Shown piece after piece: positions 9,871-19,989 of a stretch of 64,000 nucleotides of DNA. Numbering within the stretch: the first letter of the stretch is position 1; each line of letters opens with the position of its first letter. The notes under the pieces were generated by a model. The model worked only from the letters and a program-made list of their open reading frames with translations. It made no database searches and had not been told where the DNA came from. The translations under genes and the position numbers were made by a program. This DNA comes from Acanthosepion lycidas (Eukaryota > Mollusca > Cephalopoda > Sepiida > Sepiidae), in the NCBI GenBank assembly GCA_963932145.1, contig OZ010571.1, forward strand, positions 151,776,437-151,840,436, read 5' to 3'.

Positions 9871-10084
9871 ACACGATGATTTACTTAATTATGATTATTT
9901 CAAAACCTCCTAATTATTTATATCTGTAGAAACCGGCTTCTAATGTTCTGGACTGTGCGGCTTGAGGATATTAGTCGTAGCTCAGGGAGGCACAGTCCTA
10001 TGGGTAAAGAGAAATTCGGGTGGGTTCCACCACGGAATATGTGATTGAGCGGCGCTATATCGAGTTTAATTCGTCAACTCTTGG

Positions 10085-10275
10085 TTGCCGAGACCCGTTG
10101 GTACAGTTGGCATGGCGTTTGCCTCCTATCGTAACTGTTCAGGTTTCAATCCTCCGTAGTAAATGTTGCACTGCGGATGACACCCAAATGCAGTACGAAA
10201 CGGGAATCCTGTGTTTTCTGTTGAGGGTTCTTCTAGGCTCGATGAATTGCTTAATTATATATATATATATATATA
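10085..10275 (+). mobile_element. SINE-D with (TA)n tail
   Basis: The tRNA-like head (GGTACAGTTGGCATGGCG, 10100-10117; B box GGTTTCAATCC, 10142-10152) is followed by a decayed module (GGATGACACCC...ACGAAAC, 10175-10201), the tail CTGTTGAGGGTTCTTCTAGG and a (TA)n run from 10256. The order head, module, tail, (TA)n is the full plan of this family. The 104-residue frame at 10020-10334 is only the SINE read through. Confidence 0.6.
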
Positions 10276-10279
10276 TGAG

Positions 10280-11160
10280 TTTGTTGTTAATTTCAGTATT
10301 TATAAATATGCATTTAATTTCAATTAATATTTAATTTAAGCCGTTAATCTTCTTTGTAAGTTAATAACATTAATATTTCATAATTGCAAACATTAAATTT
10401 GTTGACAAGTCAAGAAACGTATTTATTGTCGTTTAAAGAGTGAGTACATTATGGCGAACGCACTGAATATATAATACAAATGTATAACGATTTAAAATAC
10501 CTTAAAATGGGAATAGAGCCTGTTTAAAAAAAAAATATGTCTTTTGTAAAAAATAAATTATTTCATTACCGGGGAGACTTATTGATCTATCTATTTACGA
10601 AAAGGTAATGAAAAGTTTTGGGAACGGCCCATTTCCTAAAATTTGGCCAGACAACTAATGTTTAAAATATTTTTGGTATCCCACCTTGGTGTATATGTCT
10701 CACATACGAAGTGCTAACCAATTGTTCGGTAAACTGAAACCATCTGTTCAATTTTTTATTCATTTTTTTCGATGTCTTGCAGCCAATTTCCCACAGCTCT
10801 CGAAATCGTTCCCTCGCTATATGAAAAAATTTCCTTATTTAAGTTTCCAGATTTTTATAATCTCTCTCTATCTCTCTTTCTCATTCTTTCTATCTTTCTC
10901 TCTTTCACACAATTTCTTGTACATATTGGCTTTTAATTTGATGCATCAATAAATTTTATATGAAACGAATAATACTTGGCCCGTGTTTGTAATTGCACTT
11001 ATAATAGATACGAAACAACCAATACTAAATACGAAACAACCAATGAAATCAAAAAGGAAAATGTTGCTCAGGAATTCATTTCGCTTTATTTATATCGTCG
11101 TTGTAGGCGCTGTACGATCTTCTAAGTTATCTGGAGCCAATCGATTGTTATTATTACAGC
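10280..11160. other. AT-rich, a CT-rich patch, nothing else recognised
   Basis: A pyrimidine-rich patch lies at about 10860-10912, and ACGAAACAACCAAT is directly duplicated at about 11011 and 11031. No transposon end or coding text was recognised. Confidence 0.5.
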
Positions 11161-11164
11161 CTTT

Positions 11165-11325
11165 TAAAAATCTGTCTATGTTTCTGAGATTAGGTATCAT
11201 GTACACTATTTACATTTCGGACTATTATCCTCATCTTTGTTACCATATTTATCACAACGGCCGAAACGTTGTGATAAATATGGCAACATGAAGACAATAG
11301 TCTGAAAAATGTAAATAGCTTTTTA
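11165..11325. repeat. Fold-back of two SINE-A tails
   Basis: An antisense tail (11170-11255: CTGTCTATGTTTCTGAG, then ACTATTTACA, then ACCATATTTATCACAAC) meets a sense tail (from about 11258: GCCGAAACGTTGTGATAAAT) with only a few bases between. The junction CACAACGGCCGAAACGTTGTG is a small palindrome. The SINE body is missing, so the structure is only tail facing tail. Confidence 0.75.
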
Positions 11326-12150
11326 AAAGTATTTGTTTTTTGTTGTCTAAATATACAATTACTCTAAAACATTTATTTCAGAAGATATGACTTTTGTACT
11401 AAAATTGAAATTGTATTTTTTTTTTTTTTTTTTTGATCAGGCTTTTCTTCGATCAATAATTCCAAGAATAACAAAAGAGAAAAATGACTAATATTTCTAT
11501 CAAGTTTGAATATATAAGTACTAATATTACGTCTTGGAGATAAAAAAAGAACTTTCATCTGTGAGAAGAATTCGTTTGAAGGATGTGTGTCTTGTTTATT
11601 TGGCTTTTGGGAGTAAGAAATCGATTCTCACTGTTTTCTATTGATTAAGTCTGATTGGTTCTTTGACCAGATATTTTATTTTATAGAACAATGACGAATC
11701 TTTCTACAAGAGGATCATGATTTCAAGATGGGATCAAAACAATCGGGACCTTTCTATAGATAATTACATTATCTAACTACTTACCATATATATATATTTT
11801 AGTGGTGACCGATATATTATTTTATCTAGGTCCCACTCAACATTTCACCTCAAGGTCCTGGAGTCCTTGTATATCAGATCCCATGAGCCTTCTCTTTGTA
11901 AACAGAGGGAATGCTTGCTGGGTCTGAATATTATTGGACTCTAGTCTCTTGAAATTCATAATTTTTTTTCTCCCCATTTAATTACATTCGTTAATTAAAA
12001 TTAATTTACACGCTTTTAAATTCCCAGAATAAATAACTTGATAAGTCCTGGGACGAAACCGGTAGTTTTTATTTTGACTTTGGCTTTTAAACATGCCGCC
12101 TTATTATCTTTTCCTATCTATTATTAAATTCTGTACCACGAAAAACTTAT
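11326..12150. other. No gene; a poly-T run
   Basis: A T homopolymer of about 19 bases starts near 11417 and may be an antisense poly-A tail. Nothing else recognised. Confidence 0.5.
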
Positions 12151-12154
12151 TTAA

Positions 12155-12330
12155 ATATATATATATATATATAGTCATCCACAGACAGACTGTTTAGCTG
12201 TATCACAGCTCATCATTGAGACTAGACGTCCGGTTGCCTCTAGCTAGGATCGAAACCAGACTGAATTGGTGTCAGTTGGGGGATTCTACACCTAGGCCGT
12301 TGGCGCACGGCAGGGAGGAAGGTGAATTTA
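12155..12330 (-). mobile_element. SINE-E with hammerhead-like module and (TA)n tail
   Basis: Read on the minus strand: a tRNA-like B box (GGTTTCGATCC, complement of 12247-12257), then module F at 12220-12191 (ATGATGA, stem GCTG/CAGC, TAAAC, A, GTC), a short tail CTGTCTGTGGATGA and a (TA)n run (12173-12155). Stem II begins directly after GA and a GUC triplet follows, as in a hammerhead. Two core positions are changed (C to A, G to T), so this copy is likely inactive. Confidence 0.5.
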
Positions 12331-12470
12331 AGCGTATTTATTTTTAAATAAACACACAGTGACTGAGAGAACTCAATTCGTTTTACCGAAGAGCCTTGTA
12401 TTATTAGCCGTAACAATCACTGTTTACAAACTCACACTTCCTCCCCAGAGAGCTCAACCGAAATAGATAA

Positions 12471-12471
<1 letters not shown>

Positions 12472-12546
<75 letters not shown>

Positions 12547-12612
12547 GAGATGTCTTAGATTCAATCACTTATTATATATATATGTGTGTGTGTGTGTCTT
12601 TGCGTGTGTGTT
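12472..12612. repeat. (TA)n and (TG)n microsatellites
   Basis: A TA run of about 70 bases (12472-12541) is followed after about 35 bases by TA-TG repeats (12572-12612). Confidence 0.95.
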
Positions 12613-12734
12613 TGTATGTGTACGGGCCCGCGTACACGTGTGATATTTGGTATCATATGGGAAGCGTTCTCAATATCGAAGTTAGTGCGTTTATATCCCT
12701 ATGTTATACATGTTTCGTGTAAATATTGTAAAAA

Positions 12735-12836
12735 CTTTCATCTAACTTTCTCTCTCTCTCTCTCTCTCTCGCTATATATATATGTGTGTGTGTTTGTGTG
12801 TGGGTGTTTGTGTGTGTATGCGTGTGTATGTGGTGG
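12735..12836. repeat. (CT)n-(TA)n-(TG)n compound microsatellite
   Basis: Pyrimidine repeats, then TA, then imperfect TG. The 91-residue frame here is an artefact. Confidence 0.9.
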
Positions 12837-13165
12837 AATGCCAACTCGTATCCTAGTATGACCACTTTCATATCTTTATTTTTGTTTCTTATGACGCTGA
12901 TGACGTCTCTGTAGTCCAGCGTTAGACCTCAATTTTAAGTTAACTGTTTTGCAATTTAAGTAGATATTTACTCTGTTGCCATCTCTATGCTGTTAGGTTC
13001 TCGGTTACCAATGGATAGATATGAATAGACAGATGAAGATAGACATTAATGGACTGATATTTGTAGACAGGCATGAATGGAATGATATCAATAGACAGAC
13101 ACGAATGAACTAATATCAATAGTATTTTCAGTTATCCTCAAGAAGTAGGTGTTTTCAGAATGGTA
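12837..13165. other. No gene; GACAGA-like simple patches
   Basis: Imperfect repeats of the words ATAGACAG, GAATG and ATATCAATAG occur at 13010-13125. Nothing else recognised. Confidence 0.45.
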
Positions 13166-13168
13166 GAC

Positions 13169-13458
13169 AAGATTTGTGTCAGTGTATGTCTATATTTCTG
13201 AGATGAGGTTATTATGTACACTTTATTGGATGTCACTTGGAGAGGGGAATTAACAGGAGATAACTGATAACTGACATCCATTAAACATGGCACGTGGAAC
13301 TAGAACAGTCTACCCAGTGAGCAAAATAAAGGGTTCAGTTCGACATTCCAACAACCTGAAGAAGCCCGGAGCGTACAACGACCGAAACGTTGTAATAAAT
13401 ATGGCGACAGAGATGAGGACAATAGTCCGAATAATGTAAATAGTGAAGATTTGTGTCA
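13169..13458 (+). mobile_element. SINE-A insertion with 13-bp target duplication
   Basis: The element (13182-13445) is flanked by perfect copies of AAGATTTGTGTCA (13169-13181, 13446-13458). Its first ~40 bases (GTGTATGTCTATATTTCTGA onward) are the SINE-A tail in antisense; then comes the sense body (AATTAACAGGAGATAACTG, GTTCAGTTCGACATTCC), the module CTGAAGA...CGACCGAAAC (13356-13388) and the tail stopping at GTAAATAGTG. The part of the tail missing at the 3' end is the part that appears inverted at the 5' end. Confidence 0.85.
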
Positions 13459-13795
13459 TAATCTCGGTACAACTGTAGCTGATTTTTACTGTTTTCTTGC
13501 AATATTTTGTGGAGAGTGCTTGATGGCGGGAGGAGTGATTTATATCAGTTGAATGAATATTTTTTACCTATGTGTGTTTTTACGTTTTTGTTGTACGGTG
13601 GATTGAAACTTATGATGTTTCTTTTCCTCCTGGCTTTTTTGAGCTGTGTGGATTTTCTACATAACTCCCACACACACCATTTGTCTAGATACTTGATTTT
13701 CTGAATCAATTTGATTTTTTATATTTCCAATCTGTAACTCCTACGTAGGGCTGTAGCTTTTGCTGACTAGCATACTTTCTGTCTTTATAAAGTTG
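13459..13795. other. No feature recognised
   Basis: A 65-residue frame (13507-13704) has no recognisable motif. The stretch lies between two SINE-A copies. Confidence 0.45.
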
Positions 13796-13799
13796 ATAG

Positions 13800-14135
13800 T
13801 CATTTCATTACTTAAATTATTTACATTATTCGGACTGTTATTCTCATATTCACAACGTTTCTGCCGTTGAACGCTCCAGCTTTTTTCAGGTGATTGGAAT
13901 TTCTAAACGAACCCTTTATGTTGTCCAACAGTGTAGATTGTTCTAGTTTCACAAGCCACGTCTCATCTAGATGTCTCAGTTATTTCTCTTTAACACAACA
14001 CTCCAAGTTTTGGTTCACCACTGCTGTAGCCTGGATCTAACCAACGCCTTTATCCACTGGGCAATGTGTCCACGAAGATAATAATGTAAATAATGCAAGT
14101 AATCCTAATACCTCATCTCAGATATATAGACAGAT
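13800..14135 (-). mobile_element. SINE-A, antisense, with inverted tail at its 5' end
   Basis: On the minus strand it starts with an inverted tail (complement of about 14070-14130, with CTCATCTCAGATATATAGAC), then the tRNA-like head (GTGGATAAAGGCGTTGGTTA, complement of 14031-14050), the body, the module near 13885-13850 and a tail ending around 13805. This repeats the plan of the copy at 13169-13458. Base changes are many, so it is an older copy. Confidence 0.7.
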
Positions 14136-14290
14136 ATATAGAGAGACATAGACATAAAGGCTGGAGCGTACAACGGCCGAAACGTTGTGAATATGACAAT
14201 GAAGATGAGGATAACAATCCGAATAATGTAAACAATGTAAGTAATTATTACCCCATCTCAGGGATATTGACAGATAGTCCTGCCATGTTA
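14136..14290 (+). mobile_element. SINE-A subfamily fragment
   Basis: It starts in stem II of the module (GGCTGGAGCGTACAACGGCC, 14159-14178), continues CGAAACGTTGTGAATATGAC and ends in CATCTCAGGGATATTGACAG. The bases GTGAATATGACAATGAAG replace the usual GTAATAAATATGGCGACA, the same variant seen at 13830-13860 and 19620-19650, so a subfamily exists. Confidence 0.7.
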
Positions 14291-14945
14291 GTTGGCTTTT
14301 GTTTTATTTTATAATGCTTTAAAAAATCCAATATTTTCTTACGTACGGCAATAGCTTTAACTGTAGATATAAAAATCCTAGATTGTTTCGGCAGAATATA
14401 TGCAAGATGCATTTGCAATATTACATAAATATCTTCATCATTTTTTATAGCCCGCCAAAAATTGTATGAAAATAACAATTTTATGAATTTCGTCTTCATC
14501 TAAAATTTATCGATGTTTAAATGCGTGTAACAATGTTTTGTTGCCTGCCATTTCAAGTTTTAAACGAAGCAACATTATCTATTTATTAAAAATGTCATCA
14601 TTTGACGTACTACAATTATTGTTTTGTTTTGTGGTCTCTTATTGTTTAATTTTTAATTTGCTCGAGAGTTGTGACAATCAATTATCTTCCCAGTATTCAT
14701 ATTCTTATCTGGTTCTTTTGTTAATATCAAATCTTCTTAATCAACTTCTGTCTGACTGTATCCATTAAATAAATGTCGCATTATATGTGTTAATGTTTTT
14801 GTGATGTATGACCTAGATAAACTTATAGATTAAGAAAGTAAAGTGAATCGCCTAAAACATCTGCTATGGCTCCTGATAAAACATTCTATTTAATTCTTAA
14901 AATTCTTATTTTTTATAAAAGTCATTTTTATTTTCAGATTCTGCT
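14291..14945. other. AT-rich, nothing recognised
   Basis: Two short frames (14248-14499 minus and 14538-14768 plus) show no motif. No repeat shared with the rest of the window was seen. Confidence 0.5.
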
Positions 14946-14949
14946 AAAA

Positions 14950-15365
14950 AGATTAAAATCCTCTCATGGCGGAAGGGCTGCGGCTAACATCGGCGGTAGA
15001 AGAATCTACGGATGAAGGACGGCTTTGTGTACGGACCTAAGGCGATGATACCATACTGCGTGGTCATCGGCCGTCGGTCAAGAGGAGATGGGCACCACCA
15101 AGGTATCTGAAAACCCACTGAAAGGATCACCAGGAAGATGAATCAAAGCAAAACTTAGCCGAATCGGTCGCGGCTAGGATCAAAAACAGTCGCGACGCAG
15201 CGACTCACTCCAAGATAGGCGACTGGTGCGACAAACACAATCAAGCTACCATCGTAGGGTACAGCCATCAGAACGTGGAACATTCGCACCCTATATGAGA
15301 GGACAGACATGACAATACCGGAACTCCACCGGAAGGACACCTCAAAGGATGACGAAGTTTGGGAA
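14950..15365 (+). mobile_element. LINE 5' end: 5' UTR and start of AP endonuclease
   Basis: A GC-richer leader (about 14965-15275) is followed by a frame reading TWNIRTLYERTDMTIPELHR (15275-15335 region). TWN(V/I)RTLY is the first motif of the APE-type endonuclease of LINE ORF2 (usual form IGTWNVRTLY). The frame ends at a stop soon after, near 15366. The fragment thus keeps the 5' end while lacking almost all of the endonuclease and the whole RT, the reverse of the usual 5' truncation. RTE-like clade is a guess. Confidence 0.5.
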
Positions 15366-15709
15366 TAGCCGCCATTTTTTTTTCATTGATCTAAAGAGGT
15401 TAAACGGGTAGATCTTATTGAAAGATAAAACGTCGATGTGTTTTGTATCAAAAAATAGTTGCATCATTTGCAGAGATCGAAACCCATATTGATCAATTGA
15501 TTGATTACTTAGAATGGAAAGGACGGGGAATAGAATTAAACAGTTGAATAAGTTTTGCATATTTTGTCTATTTTTATTCATCCGCTTAAGGCAAAGATTA
15601 CATTGAAGCCTGAAATTGACGGTCATACTGCAAAGTCCTATGGTCACACTCTGTATTTATAAACGCTTTATCTCCGATATTTATTCCTTACATATAAATC
15701 AAATTTATA

Positions 15710-15757
<48 letters not shown>

Positions 15758-16069
15758 AAATAAATTACAAATATTACGTCTGCTTATTTTTAGCACAATC
15801 CTTTCATATTCACGAATATTTTTCTGTGCATTACAATCAAATGAGGCAGGAAATGCACGGTAAAAGTGAAAATCACTTTTATTTCCTAAGTACTTTCCAT
15901 CTCTTCCTGAGACCATCAGTTACAATGCATTTCATGCCTGATTTGATTGTAAATAAACGGATAAATATTCGTGAATATAAACGGATAATACATAATGCTT
16001 GTAATTTATTTAATCAGACATGCCTAAAACTTCTTACCTAAATACACACACAAACACATACATACATAC

Positions 16070-16070
<1 letters not shown>
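15366..16070. other. No gene; CT/TA microsatellite at 15711-15752
   Basis: A (CT)n-(TA)n tract lies in the middle. ATTCACGAATATTT (15808) and ATTCGTGAATATAA (15966) form an imperfect duplicate, and AATAAACGGATAA/ATATAAACGGATAA repeats nearby. No transposon recognised. Confidence 0.45.

Positions 16071-16130
<60 letters not shown>
16071..16130. repeat. (TA)n microsatellite
   Basis: About 60 bases of TA preceded by a CACATACATA-rich lead. Confidence 0.95.
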
Positions 16131-16132
<2 letters not shown>

Positions 16133-16389
16133 CTCAGAGTTAGAGAGCGTTGCAGCAAGTTTTAATTATTTTTTGTGGTCCTAGGGCCAGATATGAAGAC
16201 ACAAGAGAGGAACTGAGTTAAACAAATATATTAAGAAAAACAGTAATACAAACAAAAGAGAGTGGTATAGCAAGAATGTTCGGTCCGACTGTCAGAGGTG
16301 ACTCCTGAAAAAATTCATCCCCCAAAAGGGGGAGAGTCCATGTGTGAGTGGGTAAATTACCATAACATTACTCTTATAAGCCGCTGATT

Positions 16390-16392
<3 letters not shown>
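16131..16392. other. No feature recognised between two (TA)n tracts
   Basis: No motif recognised; a GGGGGAGAG run near 16330 is the only notable composition change. Confidence 0.4.
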
Positions 16393-16432
<40 letters not shown>

Positions 16433-16514
16433 AAGACCTATCGTTTCGTCCTGCGGGAATTTATCAAGGCGAACAGATATACTCTGTCTGAAATATACTG
16501 TAAAAGATATACTC

Positions 16515-16556
<42 letters not shown>
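16393..16556 (-). other. Hammerhead-like module G between two (TA)n tracts
   Basis: On the minus strand, CTTGATAA (16468-16461), an A, a TTCC...GGA hairpin and CGAAAC (16448-16443) are followed by GATAGGTCTTTTTCA and then (TA)n (16428-16393). A second (TA)n (16523-16556) lies on the other side. This is module, short tail, (TA)n, the same order as in SINE-D and SINE-E, but no tRNA-like head is visible. Confidence 0.45.
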
Positions 16557-16560
<4 letters not shown>

Positions 16561-16698
16561 TGTTGTAAATAGGGAGGATATGAAAATGATTCTTGGTCTT
16601 TAATCTTTTCTGATATATGTCAAAAGACTTGTATTATTATGTCATGACAAGTGATTTTGCTACATGTATATATATATATATATAAATATAATAATTTC

Positions 16699-16761
<63 letters not shown>

Positions 16762-16960
16762 GCATAATTCTCCATTCCACAAAATGTTTAATATCTAAAA
16801 AAGCACTAAACTAATTGAGTTTTTTTCCAGGTTTTCAGATAAAGAAAATTAGTCATCTTGATACCATTTTTTGTAAGAATCATTAAAAAAAACATTTTGA
16901 TTTATTCAGCTAAACAGGAAATAGGCTAAAATCATTTTTTCAGATCCATTGTCTTCTTAA
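16557..16960. repeat. (TA)n at 16699-16756 in otherwise unassigned DNA
   Basis: A short TA run at 16671-16683 and a long one at 16699-16756. The rest is AT-rich with no recognised feature. Confidence 0.7.
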
Positions 16961-16964
16961 GTGA

Positions 16965-17343
16965 GCAATAGTGAGAGGTAAAAGATCATTCAGGTCTTTA
17001 GTAATGGTACCAAGATTCATAATCTGGCTTCTATCTTCAAATTCCATTCAAGAATTTGAGAACGGTGAATAAGTTTAAAAAACGTGGGGACAGTAGAGAG
17101 TAAAACTGGATCAGTAGGTCACAACGCAACTCTTAGAGCTAAAGAGATCAATTAGAAAAGATCCAACTCAACCCTTTGGCACATCAGAGAGGAGTTTCAA
17201 CTATGACAGTGCAAAGAGCAGTGAAAAAACTTGAAAATGAAAGTGTACATGAAATCTGTGATGCACCTTCTTACTCCAGGAGAAAACGTTAGAAGGTTAG
17301 AGAGAGTGAAGATCAGCTTGAATAAGTTGGAAAATGAACATGA

Positions 17344-17345
<2 letters not shown>
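16965..17345 (+). pseudogene. Tc1/mariner-type transposase N-terminal fragment
   Basis: Shifted plus frames read TVQRAVKKLENE, PFLTPG-like text (LLTPGENVRRLERVKISLNK) and upstream KINQKRSNSTLWHIREE. This resembles the second helix-turn-helix and linker of Tc1/mariner transposases (TVKRAVKKLG...RRPxLTPxxKxxRLERAK). The DDE catalytic domain is missing because a (TA)n tract follows at once. The reading frame is broken. Confidence is moderate because only short words match. Confidence 0.45.

Positions 17346-17347
<2 letters not shown>

Positions 17348-17412
<65 letters not shown>
17348..17412. repeat. (TA)n microsatellite
   Basis: About 65 bases of TA directly after the transposase fragment. Confidence 0.95.
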
Positions 17413-17415
<3 letters not shown>

Positions 17416-17660
17416 GACTTAATATCAATCCTTCATAAGCTTCCTATCCTTAGATATGATTAATTAATGATGAACATTAAGCTTAAAGAGTAATTATACA
17501 TTCTTATTGCTCAAAGTAGAGTCCAGTAGTGTTATAACAACTTCGGGGAATTACAGAAAGATATCTTTAATTATTTTTAAGATACAACGGTTCTAAAGCT
17601 TATTCTAACAATTGGACAGTTTTGCTGTTACACGATTTGGACGATTTTGCTGTTAGACTT

Positions 17661-17730
<70 letters not shown>
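17661..17730. repeat. (TA)n microsatellite
   Basis: About 70 bases of TA; the frames across it on both strands are artefacts. GATTTGG-ACGATTTTGCTGTTA upstream is a short direct duplication with AGTTTTGCTGTTA. Confidence 0.95.
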
Positions 17731-17731
<1 letters not shown>

Positions 17732-17921
17732 TGAGTCCATCATTATAAACCATAAATTAGATGATAACGACCTTCTGTCCGTTTTGAAGATAAAAGACTG
17801 CCCAAGCATGCTCTACGGAAAACCTGTGAGGGGCAAACGCTCGCAAATCGCATATGCATTATAAAGACTATTTTAAATTTACCCTTATGAAAGCTCAGAT
17901 ATACTTCAATACCTGGGAATA

Positions 17922-17946
17922 ACCCGAGGGAGAGAGAGAGAGACAT

Positions 17947-18008
<62 letters not shown>

Positions 18009-18011
18009 TGA
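17922..18011. repeat. (GA)n, (GT)n and (CAGA)n microsatellites
   Basis: Runs of GAGA, GTGT, GAGA and CAGACAGA succeed each other. Confidence 0.95.
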
Positions 18012-18124
18012 TTGATTACTGGAGGAAAATTATTGCCAATTGCAAAGAATTTTAAGAACAGGCATATTTGTCATTCGGGGATTATACCTGCAACAAAAAA
18101 TAAGCGACATTGTGGGAATGGAGG

Positions 18125-18412
18125 GTTTATTTAATTCATGGCACAGTGGATAAAGGCGTTGGTTAGATCCATTGACAGGACCCAAACAGTGTGAGTTCAA
18201 TACCCGGTTAAGGCATTGGAGAACTTTCAGAGGGAAATTAACAGGAGATAACTGATATCCATTAAACATGGTGCGTGGAACTAGAACAGTGAGCGAAATA
18301 AATGGTTTCATTTGCCGAAACTTTGTAATATATATGGCGACAGAGATGAGGACAATAGTCCGAATAATGTAAATAGTGTACATAATAACTCATCTCAGAA
18401 ATATTGACAGAT
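18125..18412 (+). mobile_element. SINE-A, near full length, module deleted
   Basis: The tRNA-like head is well kept (CACAGTGGATAAAGGCGTTG, 18142-18161; B box GAGTTCAATACCC, 18193-18205), followed by the body and the complete tail ending CAGAAATATTGACAGAT. Between the body and CCGAAAC the segment with CTGAAGA and the hairpin is missing (about 18313-18317). This copy has no inverted 5' tail. Confidence 0.85.
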
Positions 18413-18991
18413 ACCAAACAAAATCTACTTTAAATATTTCATTGAATATTCACATTTATAAAACAAAACAGATTTTGATATTATATAAATGCAATGCATT
18501 TGCAGAATTACTTAAATATGAGTGTCATTTTGATGACGACATTTTTGACGACACAAATAAACGTGTATACAATAAATTTCATTAGACGGAGATGAAGTCG
18601 CTCACCACCCCGGTTTTTCAACACGGTTCTATTAACTGAGATTGTCAAGAATAAATAGAACACTTGCCAGTTTATTCTTATAAAATCAGCAACTTCATTC
18701 CAACAAACAACGTAATATCTGGCCTGATCAAAAACTCGTCACTCATCTTCGCTATATGATTTAAGAACAAATTACGAATGCCTTCTTTCTGGATTTTACC
18801 GTGTATACCTGGGACAAGAAGAGCGAAACTGCGGATAAGTGAAACGAATTTATTTACACATATCCATAGGTAGGTAATTGAATGACATTATAAAAAAAAA
18901 ACACTGTGTAATGCGTTTCGTTCTTCAAAAGGACTTCACATTACTGTCACATATAATGTTTTTATTTATATATTTCACCCACCTTCTCTTT

Positions 18992-18993
<2 letters not shown>
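18413..18993. other. No feature recognised
   Basis: A 69-residue frame at 18376-18585 starts inside SINE-A and has no motif. The rest shows nothing recognised. Confidence 0.45.

Positions 18994-19047
<54 letters not shown>
18994..19047. repeat. (TA)n microsatellite
   Basis: TA run over 50 bases; overlapping frames on both strands are artefacts. Confidence 0.95.
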
Positions 19048-19052
<5 letters not shown>

Positions 19053-19217
19053 AGTTTCTCACAGTTATCCTGTAGAAAAAGGCAATATTTATAAATGTAA
19101 AAGACAATAGGAAAACTGTAATAATAGCCGACCCAGACGAAAGGAATTTAATAAAACAAAGTAATAATAACAAAATGTCCTTAGCAACTGGAAGAATTTA
19201 GAAAACGCTATTATATA

Positions 19218-19277
19218 GTGTCTTATCAAGTAATGATGTTCATCATCACTTGATAAGACACCAGAGGTGTTGAAAGA
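19218..19277 (+). other. Strong hairpin with hammerhead-like module I
   Basis: A 44-base hairpin (19218-19261) has 14 paired bases, one A-C mismatch, 6 more pairs and a TT loop. Its 3' arm also begins module I: CTTGATAA (19249-19256), stem ACACC/GGTGT (19258-19262 with 19266-19270), GAAAG (19272-19276). About 60 bases later a (TA)n tract starts. The two folds share the CTTGATAAGACAC strand and exclude each other. Confidence 0.5.
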
Positions 19278-19336
19278 AAATGGCTATTTTTGTAGTGATT
19301 TTATAACATATTTATGTTACAATTTTTAAATAAATA

Positions 19337-19342
19337 ATTATA

Positions 19343-19418
<76 letters not shown>
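19337..19418. repeat. (TA)n microsatellite
   Basis: TA run of about 80 bases with one CA interruption, downstream of module I. Confidence 0.95.
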
Positions 19419-19421
<3 letters not shown>

Positions 19422-19589
19422 AAGTGATTTTATTTAGATAAAGTCCTTTTGAATGAAAGACGAAAAAATACTGTTTAAATATGCAGAGCGTTTACTCATA
19501 TATGGGTATCTACTAAAATAAATTTTGAAGTGATAAAAATATCATATTTCTCCGATGTCCTTATGTATGCTTGCTCACATGTACTGATA

Positions 19590-19745
19590 TACTTGCATTA
19601 TTTACATTATTCGGTGTCTTATCCTCATCTTGCGATATTCACAACGTTTCGGTCGTTGTGCGCTCCGGCCTTCTTCAGGTGACTGGAATTTCGAACCGAA
19701 TCCTTTATATCGTCCACCGGGATAGATTGTTCTAGTTTCAGTGGG
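19590..19745 (-). mobile_element. SINE-A subfamily fragment, antisense
   Basis: On the minus strand the body end (CCTGTCCACC-like, GGATTCGGTTCGAAATTCC), the module CTGAAGAAGGCCGGAGCGCA and CGACCGAAACGTTGTGAAT are followed by a tail ending near GTAAATAATGC. It carries the GTGAATATCGCAAGATGAGG subfamily variant. The 5' part is missing. Confidence 0.75.
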
Positions 19746-19989
19746 AAAGAGGCCGGATTATGAAAAATAATTCAAATCTTTTATATAACTACCTCCATTA
19801 GGTCGCGTAAAAAAGCAGCATAGCATGATTGAAAAAGTTCCATAACTTAACGAAAACTAATTTTTTTCAGCAAAATATTTATGATATTATTAAGAGGAAA
19901 AACCAAAGTATGTTTTTTAATATTTTTTGAAATTTTTACTCCTTTCTAGCACGTAGAAAATTTTGGTTAAAAATATTGTTTTTTTTTTA

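Noticed and set aside
13182-13445. Strictly active hammerhead ribozyme in SINE-A
   Set aside because: An extra A separates CTGAAGA from stem II and no stem I pairing is visible, so only hammerhead-like layout is claimed.
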